A stretch of 64,000 bases of DNA, from the NCBI RefSeq assembly GCF_019175285.1, contig NC_056528.1, positions 17,896,140-17,960,139 of the forward strand, in the 5' to 3' direction. The position numbers were made by a program, and so were the translations under genes. The notes beneath the pieces are model-generated. The model did no database searches, was not told where the DNA came from, and was given only the letters and a program-made list of their open reading frames with translations. The stretch is from Sceloporus undulatus (lineage: Eukaryota > Chordata > Lepidosauria > Squamata > Phrynosomatidae). Shown piece after piece: positions 1-11,420 of this stretch (position 1 is the first letter of the stretch; each line of letters opens with the position of its first letter).

Positions 1-145
1 CCATCCAAATGTCCTGCCTCTAGGTGGCATGAACCTCATGTCTGAAGGTAGCAATACTTGGGCCTTGATGGGCAGGCAGACTCATATTGTCTGCCATGAT
101 GACAATGGCACTGTGGAATTATTCCTGAGTTAATATTAGAGGCAC

Positions 146-265
146 AGCATTGTTTGTTGTCTGTGCCTTCAAGCCATTTCTGACTTGTGACTCTGTTCCA
201 GGGTTTTCTGGGGCTAAGAGACTCTCCTGAGGTCACTGGCCATTCTCCATTTTGAAGATAAATAT
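146..265 (-). repeat. Sauria-type SINE fragment (3' half)
   Basis: On the minus strand this matches the 3' half of the tRNA-derived SINE repeated across the window: a glutamine-rich 'gcc aag aaa acc' stretch, then a tail ending in a short CAA-type repeat. It is degenerate and lacks the tRNA-like head. Confidence 0.55.
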
Positions 266-299
266 ACCATCTCCCCATGGAAAAGACCCTCAGAACTGT

Positions 300-1230
300 G
301 AAGTCGAAGGCTTTAATGGCTGACATCCATAGCTGTTTTGTGGGGTTTGGGGGTTATGTGGCCATGTTCTAGAAGAGTTTATTCCTGACGTTTCACCAGC
401 ATCTGTTGCTATGGGCATCTTTGCTGAAAATTTCTGCATGCAAAGTAGGTGCTCTCCCAGAATCGCTGATCTACAGGTCAGTCCTGAAAAGCAAAGATGC
501 TGCGTAGGCGGGTCAGATTCTGTAGTCATCAGAACAGCTTTGGGGGGGAAACTATTGCCCTGGGTTTTCCCTAACACCCCTCCCATCCTAAAGGCTTTAG
601 AAAGAAAAGGGTTGCCCAGCCAACGGCATCACAAAGCGCACAAATATTGACACGTAGCATATAGGTGTTGATGGAAGAGTTTGATCCATTGTTCTTGGGG
701 ACATTCTTCGTAAGGCTGGGTTGTAAAGCCAAGTTTTCAGGACCACAGAAATGCTGCAGAGTGTAGGACTGGCTTCAGGAGACCTTCAACTTTCAGGTTT
801 GGAAAAGAAAGATTCTAGGCCTTTTAGCAACAAACGTATATTCAAAACCAACAGATAATAAATCTGCTCCATCTTCCACAACACCTTGGTGTTCAAGGCA
901 ATTAATCGTGGCCTTCCTTGCATCTAGCTGGACCTTAAGTGAGAGATTTGCTCAACTAAGCAGAACTTTAGGGAATTCAATTCAAACCATCCTGGTTCAT
1001 GCCTAGCAGTTTATCATTTCTGCTCCAGATTTCAAACCAATCCAGAGGAGAAGGCAAAGATTTGCAAGAGAAACATCCCATTGAAGGACATATGTTCACA
1101 CTGTGGCTTGGGATAGCAATATCCAGAGACAGAAAAGGAATTGGTGGGATTCACATTTCTGTAGTCATATATCTATTTCACACCTGCAAAGTTTAAGGAC
1201 AGAAAGGAGCACATTTTGCTGTCAAAGTAA
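300..1230. other. Gene-free stretch with one short repeat
   Basis: No coding exon is recognisable. Positions about 330-410 match, in inverted orientation, about 11030-11095, so this is a short interspersed repeat of unknown class. I see nothing else between 410 and 1227. Confidence 0.4.
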
Positions 1231-1236
1231 ATACAT
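1228..1236. repeat. Target-site duplication, 3' side of the L2 LINE
   Basis: TAAATACAT here is identical to 3069-3077 and brackets the LINE; read directly from the sequence. Confidence 0.85.
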
Positions 1237-3068
1237 TGATTGATTGATTGAAATTTTATTTATATACCGCTGTTCCTATGATCACGGCGGTTTACAAACA
1301 GAATAAGATACAATACGATACAGGTTACAAATATAATACAATAAAAATCACAGTTTAAAAATCAAAATTAACAGCTAAAGTCCTTCATAAAAAAACCCCC
1401 GTATACTACTATATATCATTAAAATCCATCATTAATCAAACAAAATAATAAAACAATATAAAAATACAATAAATAGTATGCAGGAGCAAAACAGTCAGGA
1501 CATGTGAGGGAAGGCTTGACGAAATAAATGAGTCTTAAGGTTTCTCTGTCTTAAATGACTCCAGGGAGGGGGCTAAGCGGAGCTCCTCAGGGAGAGCGTT
1601 CCAAGACTGCGGGGCCACCACAGAAAAAGCCCTTTGCGCAGTCGCTGCATATCTTGTCTTGGGAACACTCAAAAGTTTTTCCCCACGAGATCTGAGAGTG
1701 CGGGGCTGATTGTATGGGGAGAGTCGGTCCTTCAAGTACTCTGGGCCCAAGCCATTTAGGACTTTATAGGTAACAACCAACACCTTGTATTGTGCCCGGA
1801 AGCGAATTGGCAGCCAGTGCAGATCTGCTAGTACAGGTGTTATGTGGCTGGCCCTGGAGCTACCAGTGACCAGTCTGGCAGCCATATTTTGAACCAACTG
1901 CAGCTTCCGAGTTTGGTACAAGGGTTGCCCCATGTAGAGCACATTACAGAAATCGAGTCGAGAGGTTACCAGTGCGTGTACTACTGTTTCAAGGTCCCCC
2001 CGGTCCAGGTAGGGACGCAGCTGGCGTATCAGCCGAAGCTGATAACAGGTGCTCCTAACTGTCGCATCCACCTGAGGAGTCAGGTGAAGCAAGGAGTCAA
2101 GAAGCACCCCCAAACTGCGAACTGAATCCTTCACAGGGAGCGTGACCCCATTCAGGACTGGTGGACAAACCTCCTTCCCAGGACCAGGAGAACCTATCAC
2201 AAGTACTTCCGTTTTCTCTGGATTCAGGCTGAGTCTGTTTTCCCTCATCCAGCCCATTACCGACTCCAGACAGGCATTGAGCGGAGAGATGCCATCCTTA
2301 GTCACTGCATCAATCGGAGACATAGAGAAGACTATTTGGGTGTCATCAGCGTATTGATAACATCGCGCCCCGTGTCTCCGGATGATCTCTCCAAGTGGCT
2401 TCATGTAAATGTTAAATAGCATAGGGGACAAAATCGCTCCCTGAGGGACCCCAGATGTAAGGGCCCTCCTATCGGAGCGACAGTCCCCCAGCTCCACCAT
2501 CTGGAATCTGCCTGAGAGGTAGTAACGGAACCACTGCAAAGCAGTGCCTCCGATGCCCAACTCCCCCAGGCGATCCAGAAGGATACCATGGTTGATGGTA
2601 TCGAAGGCCGCAGAGATGTCCAAGAGCACTAACAGGGACACGCTACCCCTGTCCATGCCCAGACGGAGGTCATCGACTAAGGCGACCATGGCAGTCTCAA
2701 CCCCAAAGCCCGTCCGGAAGCCGGTTTGAAATGGGTCCAGATAATCCGTATCTTCCAAGACCCTCTGTAGCAGGGAGGCAACCGCTCTCTCGATCACCTT
2801 CCCTAAAAATGGCAGCAGAGATACAGGCCGATAATTGTTTCGAATTAGGGGGTCAAGGGAGGGCTTCTTTAGTAAAGGTTTTACGATGGCCGTTTTGAGA
2901 TTAGATGGAAAAAGGCCCTCCCTGAAGGATGAATTGATAATACGACACAACATTTCTGTTGTCGCTGTTCCCCCTTGAACTGCCAGCCATGAAGGACAGG
3001 GATCGAGAGAGCAGGTCGTCTTCCTAACGCTACTGAGGATCCTGTCCACATCCTCGGTTCTAACAGAC
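1237..3068 (-). mobile_element. 5'-truncated L2-clade LINE with long open reverse transcriptase frame
   Basis: A non-LTR retrotransposon on the minus strand. The frame from 3049 to 1535 encodes about 500 aa of reverse transcriptase without a stop. Visible motifs are NNYRPVSLLPFLGK (fingers), LDISAAFDTINH (motif A), SGVPQGAILSPMLF (motif B) and the catalytic YADDTQ box (motif C). The C-terminal part resembles L2/CR1-group enzymes, with L2 the better match. The 3' end carries a short TTGA-type tandem tail at 1235-1250. A perfect 9-bp target-site duplication, TAAATACAT, lies at 1228-1236 and 3069-3077. The N-terminal endonuclease is missing, so this is a 5'-truncated and immobile copy, but the intact frame points to fairly recent insertion. 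Confidence 0.9.
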
Positions 3069-3387
3069 TAAATACATGCATTGTAGAGACCAGCCAGCCA
3101 GCCAGCCAACTAACCAACCAACCAACAAACCAACCAAAACCCTTAGCAAATACGATGTTTAAAATGTTAATGACTAAAAATGCATATATTTGGAGAATAT
3201 GCAGAAATACATCTTAGCAGCCAAATATGGATGCGCAGGAAGAAAAGAAATCCAAGACAGAACCAATACAGAATGAGACACACAGTGACAAAACACAATG
3301 AAAGAAACATGTGACCAAATGAGAAAAAGACCAGCGGATTTGCACATGTCTAGCAATATCCCTGTCCATACATGCATGATGTTAGTG

Positions 3388-3536
3388 GTATGGAAAGAGA
3401 TCCTGTACAAATGCATCTGAGGAAGCAGACTCAACGAAAGCTCATGCTACCATCTTCTTTCTTTCAGTTAGTCTCAAAGGTGCTACACGATCTCTTTACA
3501 TACTGATTTTACAGACTAACCTGGCTGTATCTTTGA
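3388..3536 (+). mobile_element. Foldback family A copy with 12-bp target-site duplication
   Basis: One arm of a palindromic repeat found at least eight times here, recognisable by 'gaggaagtagac', 'gaaagctcatgct', 'cagttagtctcaaa' and 'agactaacacggct'. It is bracketed by the 12-bp direct repeat ATGATGTTAGTG at 3376-3387 and 3537-3548. Confidence 0.75.
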
Positions 3537-3539
3537 ATG

Positions 3540-3720
3540 ATGTTAGTGAGTAAGGCCACAACAAAGTGGTTAGAGTACATGCAACGCTTCGCATATAGAA
3601 GGTTTGGGGTTCAATGTTTTGGATCCTTAGATAGGGATGGGGTAGCCAATGATAGACAGACCAATGGTCTGTTTGGTATAGATTAGTGTTCTATGTCCCT
3701 ATGTACCATTTTGAGATACC
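3540..3720 (+). repeat. Degenerate SINE-like sequence
   Basis: It contains a weak tRNA-like head ('aagtggttagagtacatgc', 'ggttcaatg') and a distal part resembling a common squamate repeat ('gaccaatggtctg'). It is too diverged to name a subfamily. Confidence 0.35.
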
Positions 3721-3915
3721 TACAGGGAGCCTAGACAATCTTTCACAGATATGGGCCAGTACATGCCAATGTTTGGCAACTTTCTTGCACGTTTTAGAGC
3801 CATCACGCTGAGCTGGAGCGTTTCAGGCCAAGTCGAAAGTGGGAGCCTTCTGGCCTGACTAGCCGTTCCCAGTTGTGGGTGTGGACAGGTGAATGATTTG
3901 GGGTAGAGTCACCTG

Positions 3916-3971
3916 TGAGTCAGAGCTGCCCCTCCCTGGGCCAACTCCATTAGACAAATAAAGTATTTATA
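3916..3971 (+). promoter_or_regulatory. Candidate promoter of the IER3-like gene: AP-1 site and TATA box
   Basis: A consensus AP-1 site TGAGTCA lies at 3916-3922 and a TATA-like box TATTTATA at 3964-3971, about 42 bp apart. A start site about 25-30 bp after the TATA box would leave a 5' UTR of about 225 bases before the ATG at 4221. A TATA box with a nearby AP-1 site is the usual design of immediate-early genes, and IER3 is one. The role is inferred from motif and position only. Confidence 0.5.
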
Positions 3972-4220
3972 GCCCAGGAAGGGTTAGAAAAAGAAGAATC
4001 AGATAAGGAAACTTCTGAGAGGCTAAAAAAAAAAATCACAGCAAGAACCAAGCTCCTCTTGGAGCCTCTACATCTGATGCCTCGGCAAGCCACAAGCAGA
4101 GTCTGCGGATAGAGATCCATCACTCTTAACATCCCTTTTTGAACCTGAGAGCTAGTATTATCAAATTCATTCATCGGTTCCTGAAGGCATTCCAAGGTGG
4201 CCATCTCACCCAGTCAAGTG

Positions 4221-4691
4221 ATGTCCATCGCTGTTGACACGCCTGTCTCTGGAGAATCTTTGCTGAACAGTAGTCTGGAGAGTAATCTGGGACTGCCTTT
4301 GGAAAGGCCTCCAGGCTATCCATCTCGGAGAGGCAGAAAGCCAAGCAGAATCCTATATCCGCCCCTGGGGAGAAAGCGTTACCCCCGTAAGGAGACTGAC
4401 CCTGCCAAAAGATGGCTTTTCCTTTTCATCACCATTGTTCTTCTGCAAATCCTGATGGAGCAGCCAGAAGAAAAGCAAGAGGTCTTCCATGGATGCCAGG
4501 AGCATGGTGCTTCTTCAGGAACCTGGCACCACAGGGCTCTGTCCAATTTCTCAGACGACAAAATAGCAGCAGATATGATTCCAGACTTCGCTGCGGATCT
4601 TGAGAAAGAGCCCATCTTGCAAGACACAGCAGTGATGCACCATCGAACGTGCCAAATGGTTCGTAACCTCCAAAGGGGAAGAGGAGCCTAA
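4221..4691 (+). CDS. IER3: Immediate early response 3-like protein (IER3/IEX-1 family)
   Basis: Encodes 156 aa in one open frame, the same length as human IER3. The frame extends up to a GTG at 4197, but the first ATG is at 4221 with a purine at -3. The diagnostic block is at residues 38-82: a basic stretch (RRGRKPSRILYP), then a DPAKR motif at 60-64 directly before a single hydrophobic segment WLFLFITIVLLQILM (65-79). This lines up with human IER3 RKRSRRVLYP, NPAKR and LLFLLLTIVFCQILM. IER3 is a stress- and growth-factor-induced single-pass membrane protein that modulates ERK/PP2A signalling, NF-kB and cell survival. The acidic C-terminal part (about 83-156) is poorly conserved and I cannot align it. 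Human IER3 has one short intron; none is needed here, but an intron in the C-terminal half cannot be excluded. The gene lies 14 kb upstream of the DDR2-like gene in the same direction. It could be the IER3 orthologue or a sister paralogue. Confidence 0.75.
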   Translation: MSIAVDTPVSGESLLNSSLESNLGLPLERPPGYPSRRGRKPSRILYPPLGRKRYPRKETDPAKRWLFLFITIVLLQILMEQPEEKQEVFHGCQEHGASSGTWHHRALSNFSDDKIAADMIPDFAADLEKEPILQDTAVMHHRTCQMVRNLQRGRGA

Positions 4692-6180
4692 ACCATCCAT
4701 GGTCCACAGAACTGTTTCTCCTCCTGGAAGGAATAGAGCGAGGTGCCAACATTCAAAGACATCTAAGTTAAGCTCTGCAGGAGAAGCCCAAGAAATACTT
4801 CTTCAAGCAAAGTCTGACAAAGATGGGATGGATTTTGTTCGAAAATGAAACAAAACATCTCAGTGCAGAAGGAAAAATGCAGGGATAAACTGAAACTGCC
4901 TGGCCCTTGGATGGAAAAGGACAGAATATACATTTGCTCAGTAATGCAGTTAGGTAATTTTAACTCTGGGTTAATAGCTTTTAAAAAGTAATATGTGTTA
5001 CTTCCTTCTCATTCTGCTGAATGGGACTTTGGATGTCTGCCTCAAAGCCATCCCCTGATGTTACCACTGAATTTATTTATGTCTGTGCATTGGCATCATA
5101 AACTACCAAGTGTCTCTATTTTCAGGAACACCTGTGTAAGGATGTAAACCATTGTCTTTTTTGACTCATTGGAAGATTTGTTGTGAATTGCTAGCTTGTG
5201 TCATTCATTCTCCATAGTTTAGTTCCCTTGGTAGGGATGTTCAAGAAGGTAAATCTCTGACTTGAGGATGGATACATCTGTCTCCAGTGCACATATATCT
5301 ATGCGCCTGAATGCTAATGTGCCAAATATACAATCCATGCTGCTGACATATGTTTTTTTGAACTGTAAGTCTAATACAAGACAGATCCCTTTCCTATTCC
5401 AATTGAGCTTTAACAACAAATACCACTGGGTTTGGAATTTAAACAAGGAGGGCAGATATGATATAGCAAATTGTCTTATACAAAGACAGACCATAGGTCT
5501 AAGTAACCCATTATTGTCTGTACAGGTTTTCAGCCACAGGGTTCTTCTTCAGCCCTGCTTGGAGATGTCAGTATGCAGAGCATGTGTTTTACCACTGGAC
5601 ACAGTCTTTTCCTAAAGGAAAAAAAAAGAAGTTTCCAGAACATGTGTTTCTAAATAAAAGGATTAATTTAAATAGCAACATGTCTTATAAAAATTGAGGT
5701 CACTGGTCCTTCTAGGTCAGCAATAGCTACACTGAGTATTGGCAGCTCTCTAAGCTTCAGACAGGAGTCTACATGGAAATGTTGGGTAAGATCCTAAACC
5801 TATAATCTTCTGCATGCAAAGCTTATGCTTTACCACTATTTCCCTACAGCTGATAAAACATGTAGCACATGCCTTTAGCATTTTGGATAGTAAGATGGCA
5901 GGAAGCTCAGTCCTTGACAGAAGGATGAAAGTTACTACTGTTAAGTATGTCACAATTGTTGTTAGAAGTGCCTTTGCAGTCTGGATGAATTCATTTCCCA
6001 CTGCTTGTCTCAATGTATGTCTTGCTGTTGGTTTTTATATTTTCTTGTAGATTTCTGTGTTTTTGGATTTATGTTGTTAAATTTTGCACTGATGTTCATT
6101 TTTAATTCTGATTTTGTGAGCTATCTCAGATTTTTTTTAAATATGAAAACGCCAGAATAAAAGCATTCTAACAAAAGAAA
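4692..6180 (+). other. Probable 3' UTR of the IER3-like gene
   Basis: Repeat-free AT-rich sequence. A TTATTTATG element near 5070 resembles an AU-rich instability element, as expected for an immediate-early mRNA. Polyadenylation signals AATAAA occur at 5653-5658 and 6156-6161. The second follows a T-rich stretch and is followed by a GT-rich segment, so it is the better end. No ORF of note. Confidence 0.5.
6156..6161 (+). terminator. Candidate polyadenylation signal of the IER3-like gene
   Basis: AATAAA with GT-rich sequence 40-60 bases downstream. An alternative AATAAA lies at 5653-5658. Confidence 0.4.
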
Positions 6181-6544
6181 ACGATCTTTGTTATTGTATC
6201 AGTGGTGGGTAGAGTTCACACTTGCAGGACCTATGGTGCTTTTCATTAGAACGCCTAGATTAAGGACAGGGGAAGGTGTGATGCTCCAGTTGTGGCTGGA
6301 CTGCAATTCCCATTAGTCTTAGCCAGCACAGTTAATGGTGATGTTGGGAAATGCAGTCCAATAACATATGGAGAGCAACAGTTTTCTGATATCTGCTACA
6401 TACCAACAAGCTGAAGCGTGGCGTAAAAGAATAAGAGATGAGAAAATTAAGATCATCAGAATAGGAACAAGCTTGTGTCTACAAATGTGTGCTTTTACTC
6501 ATGCTCCCATTTGACAGACAGGATTGGTGTCAGTGGCAAAACTA

Positions 6545-6990
6545 GGTTGGAGCTTGTGCGATGCGCGAAATGGCCTAAACAGGGTCAGCTCAGGTGAGAC
6601 TTGCGCAGTTCAAAGTGTCTCCTTTTGATTGCCACCGTCTCATCTTTGCCAAAATAATAATCGCCTACTTGGCTTTTAGATCAGCAGAAGGTGTGCTAGT
6701 GACTGCCTGTAGGAGGAGGTGGCGACGACGAGACTACAACAAAACGTGTAACGGTAGACAGACACCTGAGCAATCATTCTTGGAAGGAGAATCAGGATGT
6801 CATAAGCATGCCCTCCCTTTTATCTGTGCGGCTTCGGAAAGGTGTGCCACAACTGCCCCTAAATGCCAGTCAATCACGGCTTGTGCAATGCCTCGTAAAG
6901 TCCTGTCGCGCCAGGGTGAGAGAGTTTGCCCGCGCGCATACGGATAAGAGCTCGGCACGCACAGCCACCACCTCCAGGTGTTTCCTCTAA
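6545..6990. other. CpG-enriched unassigned segment
   Basis: This stretch is richer in CpG than its neighbours, for example at 6717-6735 and 6905-6960 with runs such as 'gcccgcgcgcatacgg'. It has no clear exon, and its short ORFs on the plus strand match nothing I know. It may be an old promoter or a CpG-containing repeat. Confidence 0.3.
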
Positions 6991-6999
6991 ATGGCTCTT

Positions 7000-7535
7000 T
7001 AGCAAGAGTTATTTCTGCCTTCCAATTAGGCTTGTAAGGATCCTAATTTGGGGCCTACAAACAATATTTTCTTCCCTTTAATACCCCTAAAAGACCGCAG
7101 GCTTCCTGACTGAGGGATGTCACTTGTTTTTCTTGCCTACTCATCACAGCGCATGCTTGTGGAGGAACTGCATGGAAGGAAAGGAAGGAAAGAAGATACC
7201 ATTAGAGTTTCCTCCCTGATTCCCCCTTCATCATCCTCTTTTCTTATATTGTCAGCTGCCTTTGGGCCTTTGAGATTTAACAAGTCCTGACCCAGGAGGG
7301 AGAAACCATACACGCATATAGCAGTCAACCTTGTCTCATAGTTTCACTGCCAACCTTGGAGCTTCAAAAGCTTGCAACATGTATAATGTGCATTACGGTT
7401 GGTACCATAAAGATATGACTGATTTGTGGATTTTGGATGGCATTGTACATGGCTATTGTACTTTGACTTGTACTTTGCTATATGGCCAATGTGGCTATAC
7501 CCCTGGATATTGTTTCATTTATTAACTGATGTTAA
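7000..7535. other. Unique spacer, no feature seen
   Basis: I see no exon, RNA gene or known repeat here. Confidence 0.3.
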
Positions 7536-7542
7536 AGTGACA

Positions 7543-7803
7543 GAATTCAAAGATATAGCCGTGTTAGTCTGTAGAATCAGTACATAGAGAGATCTTGTAG
7601 CACCTTTGAGACTAACTGAAAGAAAGAAATTGGCAGCATGAGCTTTTGTAGATTTCAGTCTACTTCCTCAGATGCGTCTGAATGTATCTGAATGCATCTA
7701 AAGCATCTGAGGAAGTGGACTGAAGTCTACAAAAGCTCATGCTGCCAATTTCTTTCTTTCAGTTAGTCTCAAAGGTGCTACAAGATCTCTCTATGTACTG
7801 ATA
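7543..7803. mobile_element. Foldback family A, copy with both arms
   Basis: The left arm (7543-7673, 'gatatagccgtgttagtctg' onward) and the right arm (7690-7803) are inverted copies of each other, separated by a short centre. Folded back, it makes a hairpin of about 115 bp per arm. Flanks at 7525-7539 and 7797-7811 are similar but imperfect, so a target-site duplication is possible, though the right flank overlaps the element consensus. Confidence 0.7.
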
Positions 7804-8408
7804 TTAAACTGGCCAGGTTACTAGAAAGGGGGCAAGAAACAAGTGTCCAGGCTATTCCTGGGAGTTTTAAAATGAAATGATCACTATGTTTGGATAGCCA
7901 GCCTTAAGGGGAAAAAAGCACTGTGGTTTTCTGTATGTGTGTGTTATAAAGTTGGTGGTGTCCTGAAGTATACATTTTGGATCAAACAGCATGATGTTCT
8001 GCAGAACTTAAAGAGAAAGCAGTGCGAATGCGAATGAGTACATACCCATCGGCTTCTTGATTTTGAATTAACATATTTGCACATGCGCAGGTAGGGCAAG
8101 ATCCCAGGGTCAACAGTAATCTTGAACTAGAGATGCATTTCATACTAACACAAATGTGAATTGACTGCGAATTTGCAGTGGAAAAGGATTTATAAATTCA
8201 ATATTTTTCGTAATTCAGCTATTCCTGGGATGTCTCACAATTGCGTTTGGATTGCCTTCTGTTTGCGTGCGACATCATTTGAAAAACCCTTTGTGAAATT
8301 ACATGAAATACCTTGGATGAATCCGAATTAACCTTAGGTTAACCTTCCAATTTTCCCCATGTGATAAAGTCCTAAGACAGACTGCCGGTCAAAAATCTGA
8401 ACTGTCTT

Positions 8409-8620
8409 GGGGTCCATTCACACTACAGAATTATAGTGTTTTTGATTTCATTTCTACTGCCGTGGTTCCATCCTGGGATTTGCTACTTATGGAGGAACAT
8501 TTAGACTTCCCAAAGCGCTACAGGATCTCACCAAACTACAAATCCCAGGATTCTATAAAATGAAATAAATGCAATTAAAGTGGAATAACAGTGATATAAC
8601 TGTACAGTGAGAATGGGCTC
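8409..8620. mobile_element. Foldback family B (MITE-like)
   Basis: Palindromic element with arms 'ccattcacactacagaat' and its inverse, and an inner inverted pair 'aaatcccaggattct'. It belongs to a family seen at least a dozen times in this window. Confidence 0.65.
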
Positions 8621-9047
8621 TACTTGTTCCTAAGTGCTTTTGAAATTAGACCAAGAACTGCACAATTAAGCCACAGGTTGCTCATCCCTGATTTAGAGAT
8701 AAAGGATGATCCCTAGGTTGCAATTTGGCTATTTTAAGTATTTCTGTGCCGTCGCTGTTCTGTTTCAACATGCAAGCTCTTTGCTTGGTGGTGTATCCCA
8801 TAAAAATCTCCTTTCTTGTATTCCCTTTTTCTGGCTGGCCCTGCTCCTGTGATGAATGCTGGGATGACTGTCTGAAACAGCAGATGTTAAGAAGGCAGGG
8901 AAGAGTAAAGAGCAGGAAACCCACTACTAAAAGCAAAATTCAGTTGCCAGCATCTAATCTTTTGCCATAGGTAGCAAAATGTACCAGGTCCGCCATTTGG
9001 TGGTGTTTCTAATGCTGCTGGACACCAACTCCAGTAAACTAACTGAG

Positions 9048-9283
9048 GGCCCAAACAGACAGGCCAAAATAAAGCTGCTTTGGGTCACTTTAGAGGTATG
9101 CTGTTTAAATGATGCATGAGTCCTAAGAGGTTAGAAGCTGTGCCAAAGCCACGCTCCAGTCCTAAGGACTGAAGTGCAGCTTTGGCACAACTTCTGGCCT
9201 CTTAAGAAGCGTGTGTCATTTAAAGAGCATACCTCCAAGGAGATCCGAAGCAGCATTATTTTGGCCTATCTGTTGGGGCCCAT
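9048..9283. mobile_element. Foldback family C (MITE-like), copy 1
   Basis: Inverted arms begin 'gggcccaaacagacaggcc' and end with the inverse 'ggcctatctgttggggccc'. Inner arms 'aataaagctgct', 'aggtatgctgtttaaa' and 'ccaaagccac' are also mirrored. A second copy lies at 61591-61823. Confidence 0.7.
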
Positions 9284-10165
9284 AGTTAATGAATTCAACA
9301 ACATAGCCCTGTTAGCCTGGATCCATGTGCAAAGGGATAGCGCAAGCACTCTTGAGACCGAAAGAAAAAGTGTGATATGTTCTAAATATAAAGGGCCTGA
9401 TTCCAGTTTCTTAGTGTTATAATCTGCACCAAAAGCTCCTGCGTCAACACGTTCCACAACACAGCTTTCCCCATGCTCCGTGATTCTGGGTTTCCTTTGG
9501 AGCCCAGGGGACTCAGTAGTTGAGGGGTGTGAGGTTTCATGCTGTGTACAGGCTGTTCCCAGCAAAGCTGAGGCTCTTTGGCGCTTTGGTAATCCCATTG
9601 CCTAGGGAAGACACCCCACCCTGCACCATTGCCTTTCCAGAACCTATCTCTGAAAAGCAGGGGGGGAAAGCTGAGATAGTGAGTCTCTTAGCGATCCGTC
9701 TCTCTCTACAGAAACTTCTCTTCTATCTGAGATTCTGCGCTGTGATTAATCATATCCACAGATAAAATGCACTGTCTGTAAACGAATATTGTAATATTCT
9801 TCCTTCCTTCTTTCTCCCTCTCCCTTATTTTCCTTCCTTACTGCTTACCTTCCCGCTTTCCATCCCACTGCCACCACTTTAGCAATATATTGCTTTTTCG
9901 ATTATTTCTATTGCAACAACAACAAAAAGAATTGATTCTGATCTGGCATTCTCACTTATTGGGCAAGCTTCAGAATCGATGCTTCCCTCCCGAAAAGCCC
10001 CCACTTCCAAAGCAGTGTCAGGAAACCCCGGGTTATTTGTGTTTGCCCTGCTTCTTTCCTCCTGGAATGGATCCAATGAGGATCAGAACTGGTTTCAAAT
10101 GGGAACCAAGATTGTGTGCCCTGAATCCTGCTTCGGAGCAAACTGCAGTGGGAATGACCCCCTCA
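9284..10165. other. Spacer with a weak family A fragment
   Basis: At 9293-9425 there is a diverged family A arm ('aacatagccctgttagcctg'). A pyrimidine-rich simple tract spans 9800-9860. No exon is recognisable. Confidence 0.35.
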
Positions 10166-10167
10166 GT

Positions 10168-10302
10168 GTCCCTAAGGTGAACCTATCTGCGTGGGGTTTT
10201 CTTGGTAAGATTTGTCCGGAGGAGGTTTGCCTTTGGCTTCTTCTGAAGCTGAGAGAGTGTGACTTGCCCAAAGTTTCACAGTGGGTTTCCATGGCTGAGA
10301 GT
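10168..10302 (-). repeat. Sauria-type SINE fragment
   Basis: The minus strand carries the SINE middle and 3' part ('gtcacactctctcagcttc' and 'aagaaaacccc' equivalents). Head and extreme tail are missing. Confidence 0.6.
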
Positions 10303-10639
10303 ACAGCCCTTTAGATATTTAAAGAGCGCGTCTCTTTTCACTAGGCTGAATGTGCCCAGCTTCCTCAACCTTTCCTCACGTCGTTTGCTCTTCTTATCCT
10401 TGTTGTCTGCGTCCATGCGCGCATCTCAAGTTGGTCACCCTCCTCCTCGCTATCTTGCTTACATAAGAACTGGCTCATTAGGCCTCACCGCTGGCTGGCT
10501 TGTACATATTTTCTCCCCCAAAAGTTCAGTTGATGTAATCATGCTGTCTCCAAGGGCTTTTTGGATATGTCTCATGTAGCCACATTCCCAAAGCAACACA
10601 GTCGGGCTTTGTATTGCTTGCTAGTCCATAGCTGACTGT

Positions 10640-10862
10640 GGTCTAATTGGCACAGAAGAATTCAATGCAGTTTGGCACCCTTTTAATTGCCACGGCTCAG
10701 TCCTAGGAAATTCTGGGGCTGGTAGTTTTGTGAGATATGGCGCTTTCTCTGCCAGAGATCTCTGGTGCCACAACAAACAACAAATCCCAGGATTCCATAG
10801 CATTCAGCCATGACAGTTTAATGCAGTGTCAATCTGCATTATTAATACAGTGCAGATTAAGC
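10640..10862. mobile_element. Foldback family B (MITE-like)
   Basis: Mirrored arms with 'atgcagtttggcaccc' and 'aatgcagtgtcaatctgcat', plus inner 'acaaatcccaggattccat' and its inverse. Full-length but diverged. Confidence 0.65.
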
Positions 10863-11029
10863 TCGTGCAAGCCTTGCTTTTCGTATTCGGTCTTTCAAAC
10901 CTGTTACCAAAAGTAGCCCTTAAGATGTTGTCAGATTATTTTCTTTCCTGATCCAAACAAGGTGTCATGTTTTATAGGAGAACCATGCCACCTGGAGGCT
11001 TCTGGAAGTGCAATTTTTCATTTCATTGA

Positions 11030-11420
11030 TGTCAGGAACAAACTCTTCTAGAACATGGCCACATCACCCGAAAACCCCACAAAAAACTATTGCTGTTGTT
11101 CTTGTTGTTGTTGCTGCTGCTGTTATTCCTTTATTCATTGATATCTCACCTTTCTCCTAACCATGGGACTCAAATACAGCAAACAACCTATTTAAAAAGC
11201 AATACAGGTTTTTAAAACCCTACGAAACTTCAATAAAAGTCCAAACATAAAAGCTGTTTTGAAAGCAATTAAACAATTTATAAAGTTAAAACCTGAAAAA
11301 AACCCTTAAAAATGAATTAAAAGACAGCACAAACCCACCTCTCCCCATAGACATAAAACATGAGAGCACAACTTCTCCCTATTCCAGTCTTACGCATAGG
11401 CGTTTATCAAATGGGTTTTT
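11030..11420. repeat. Short repeat and (TTG/CTG) simple tract
   Basis: 11030-11095 is the inverse of the repeat at 330-410. It is followed by a TTG/CTG-rich simple tract at 11094-11135 and an A-rich repeat with 'gatatctcacctttctcc'. No gene is visible. Confidence 0.4.

Noticed and set aside
4197-4220. GTG start eight codons upstream for the IER3-like protein
   Set aside because: Not a standard eukaryotic start. The ATG at 4221 has a usable context and gives the length of human IER3.
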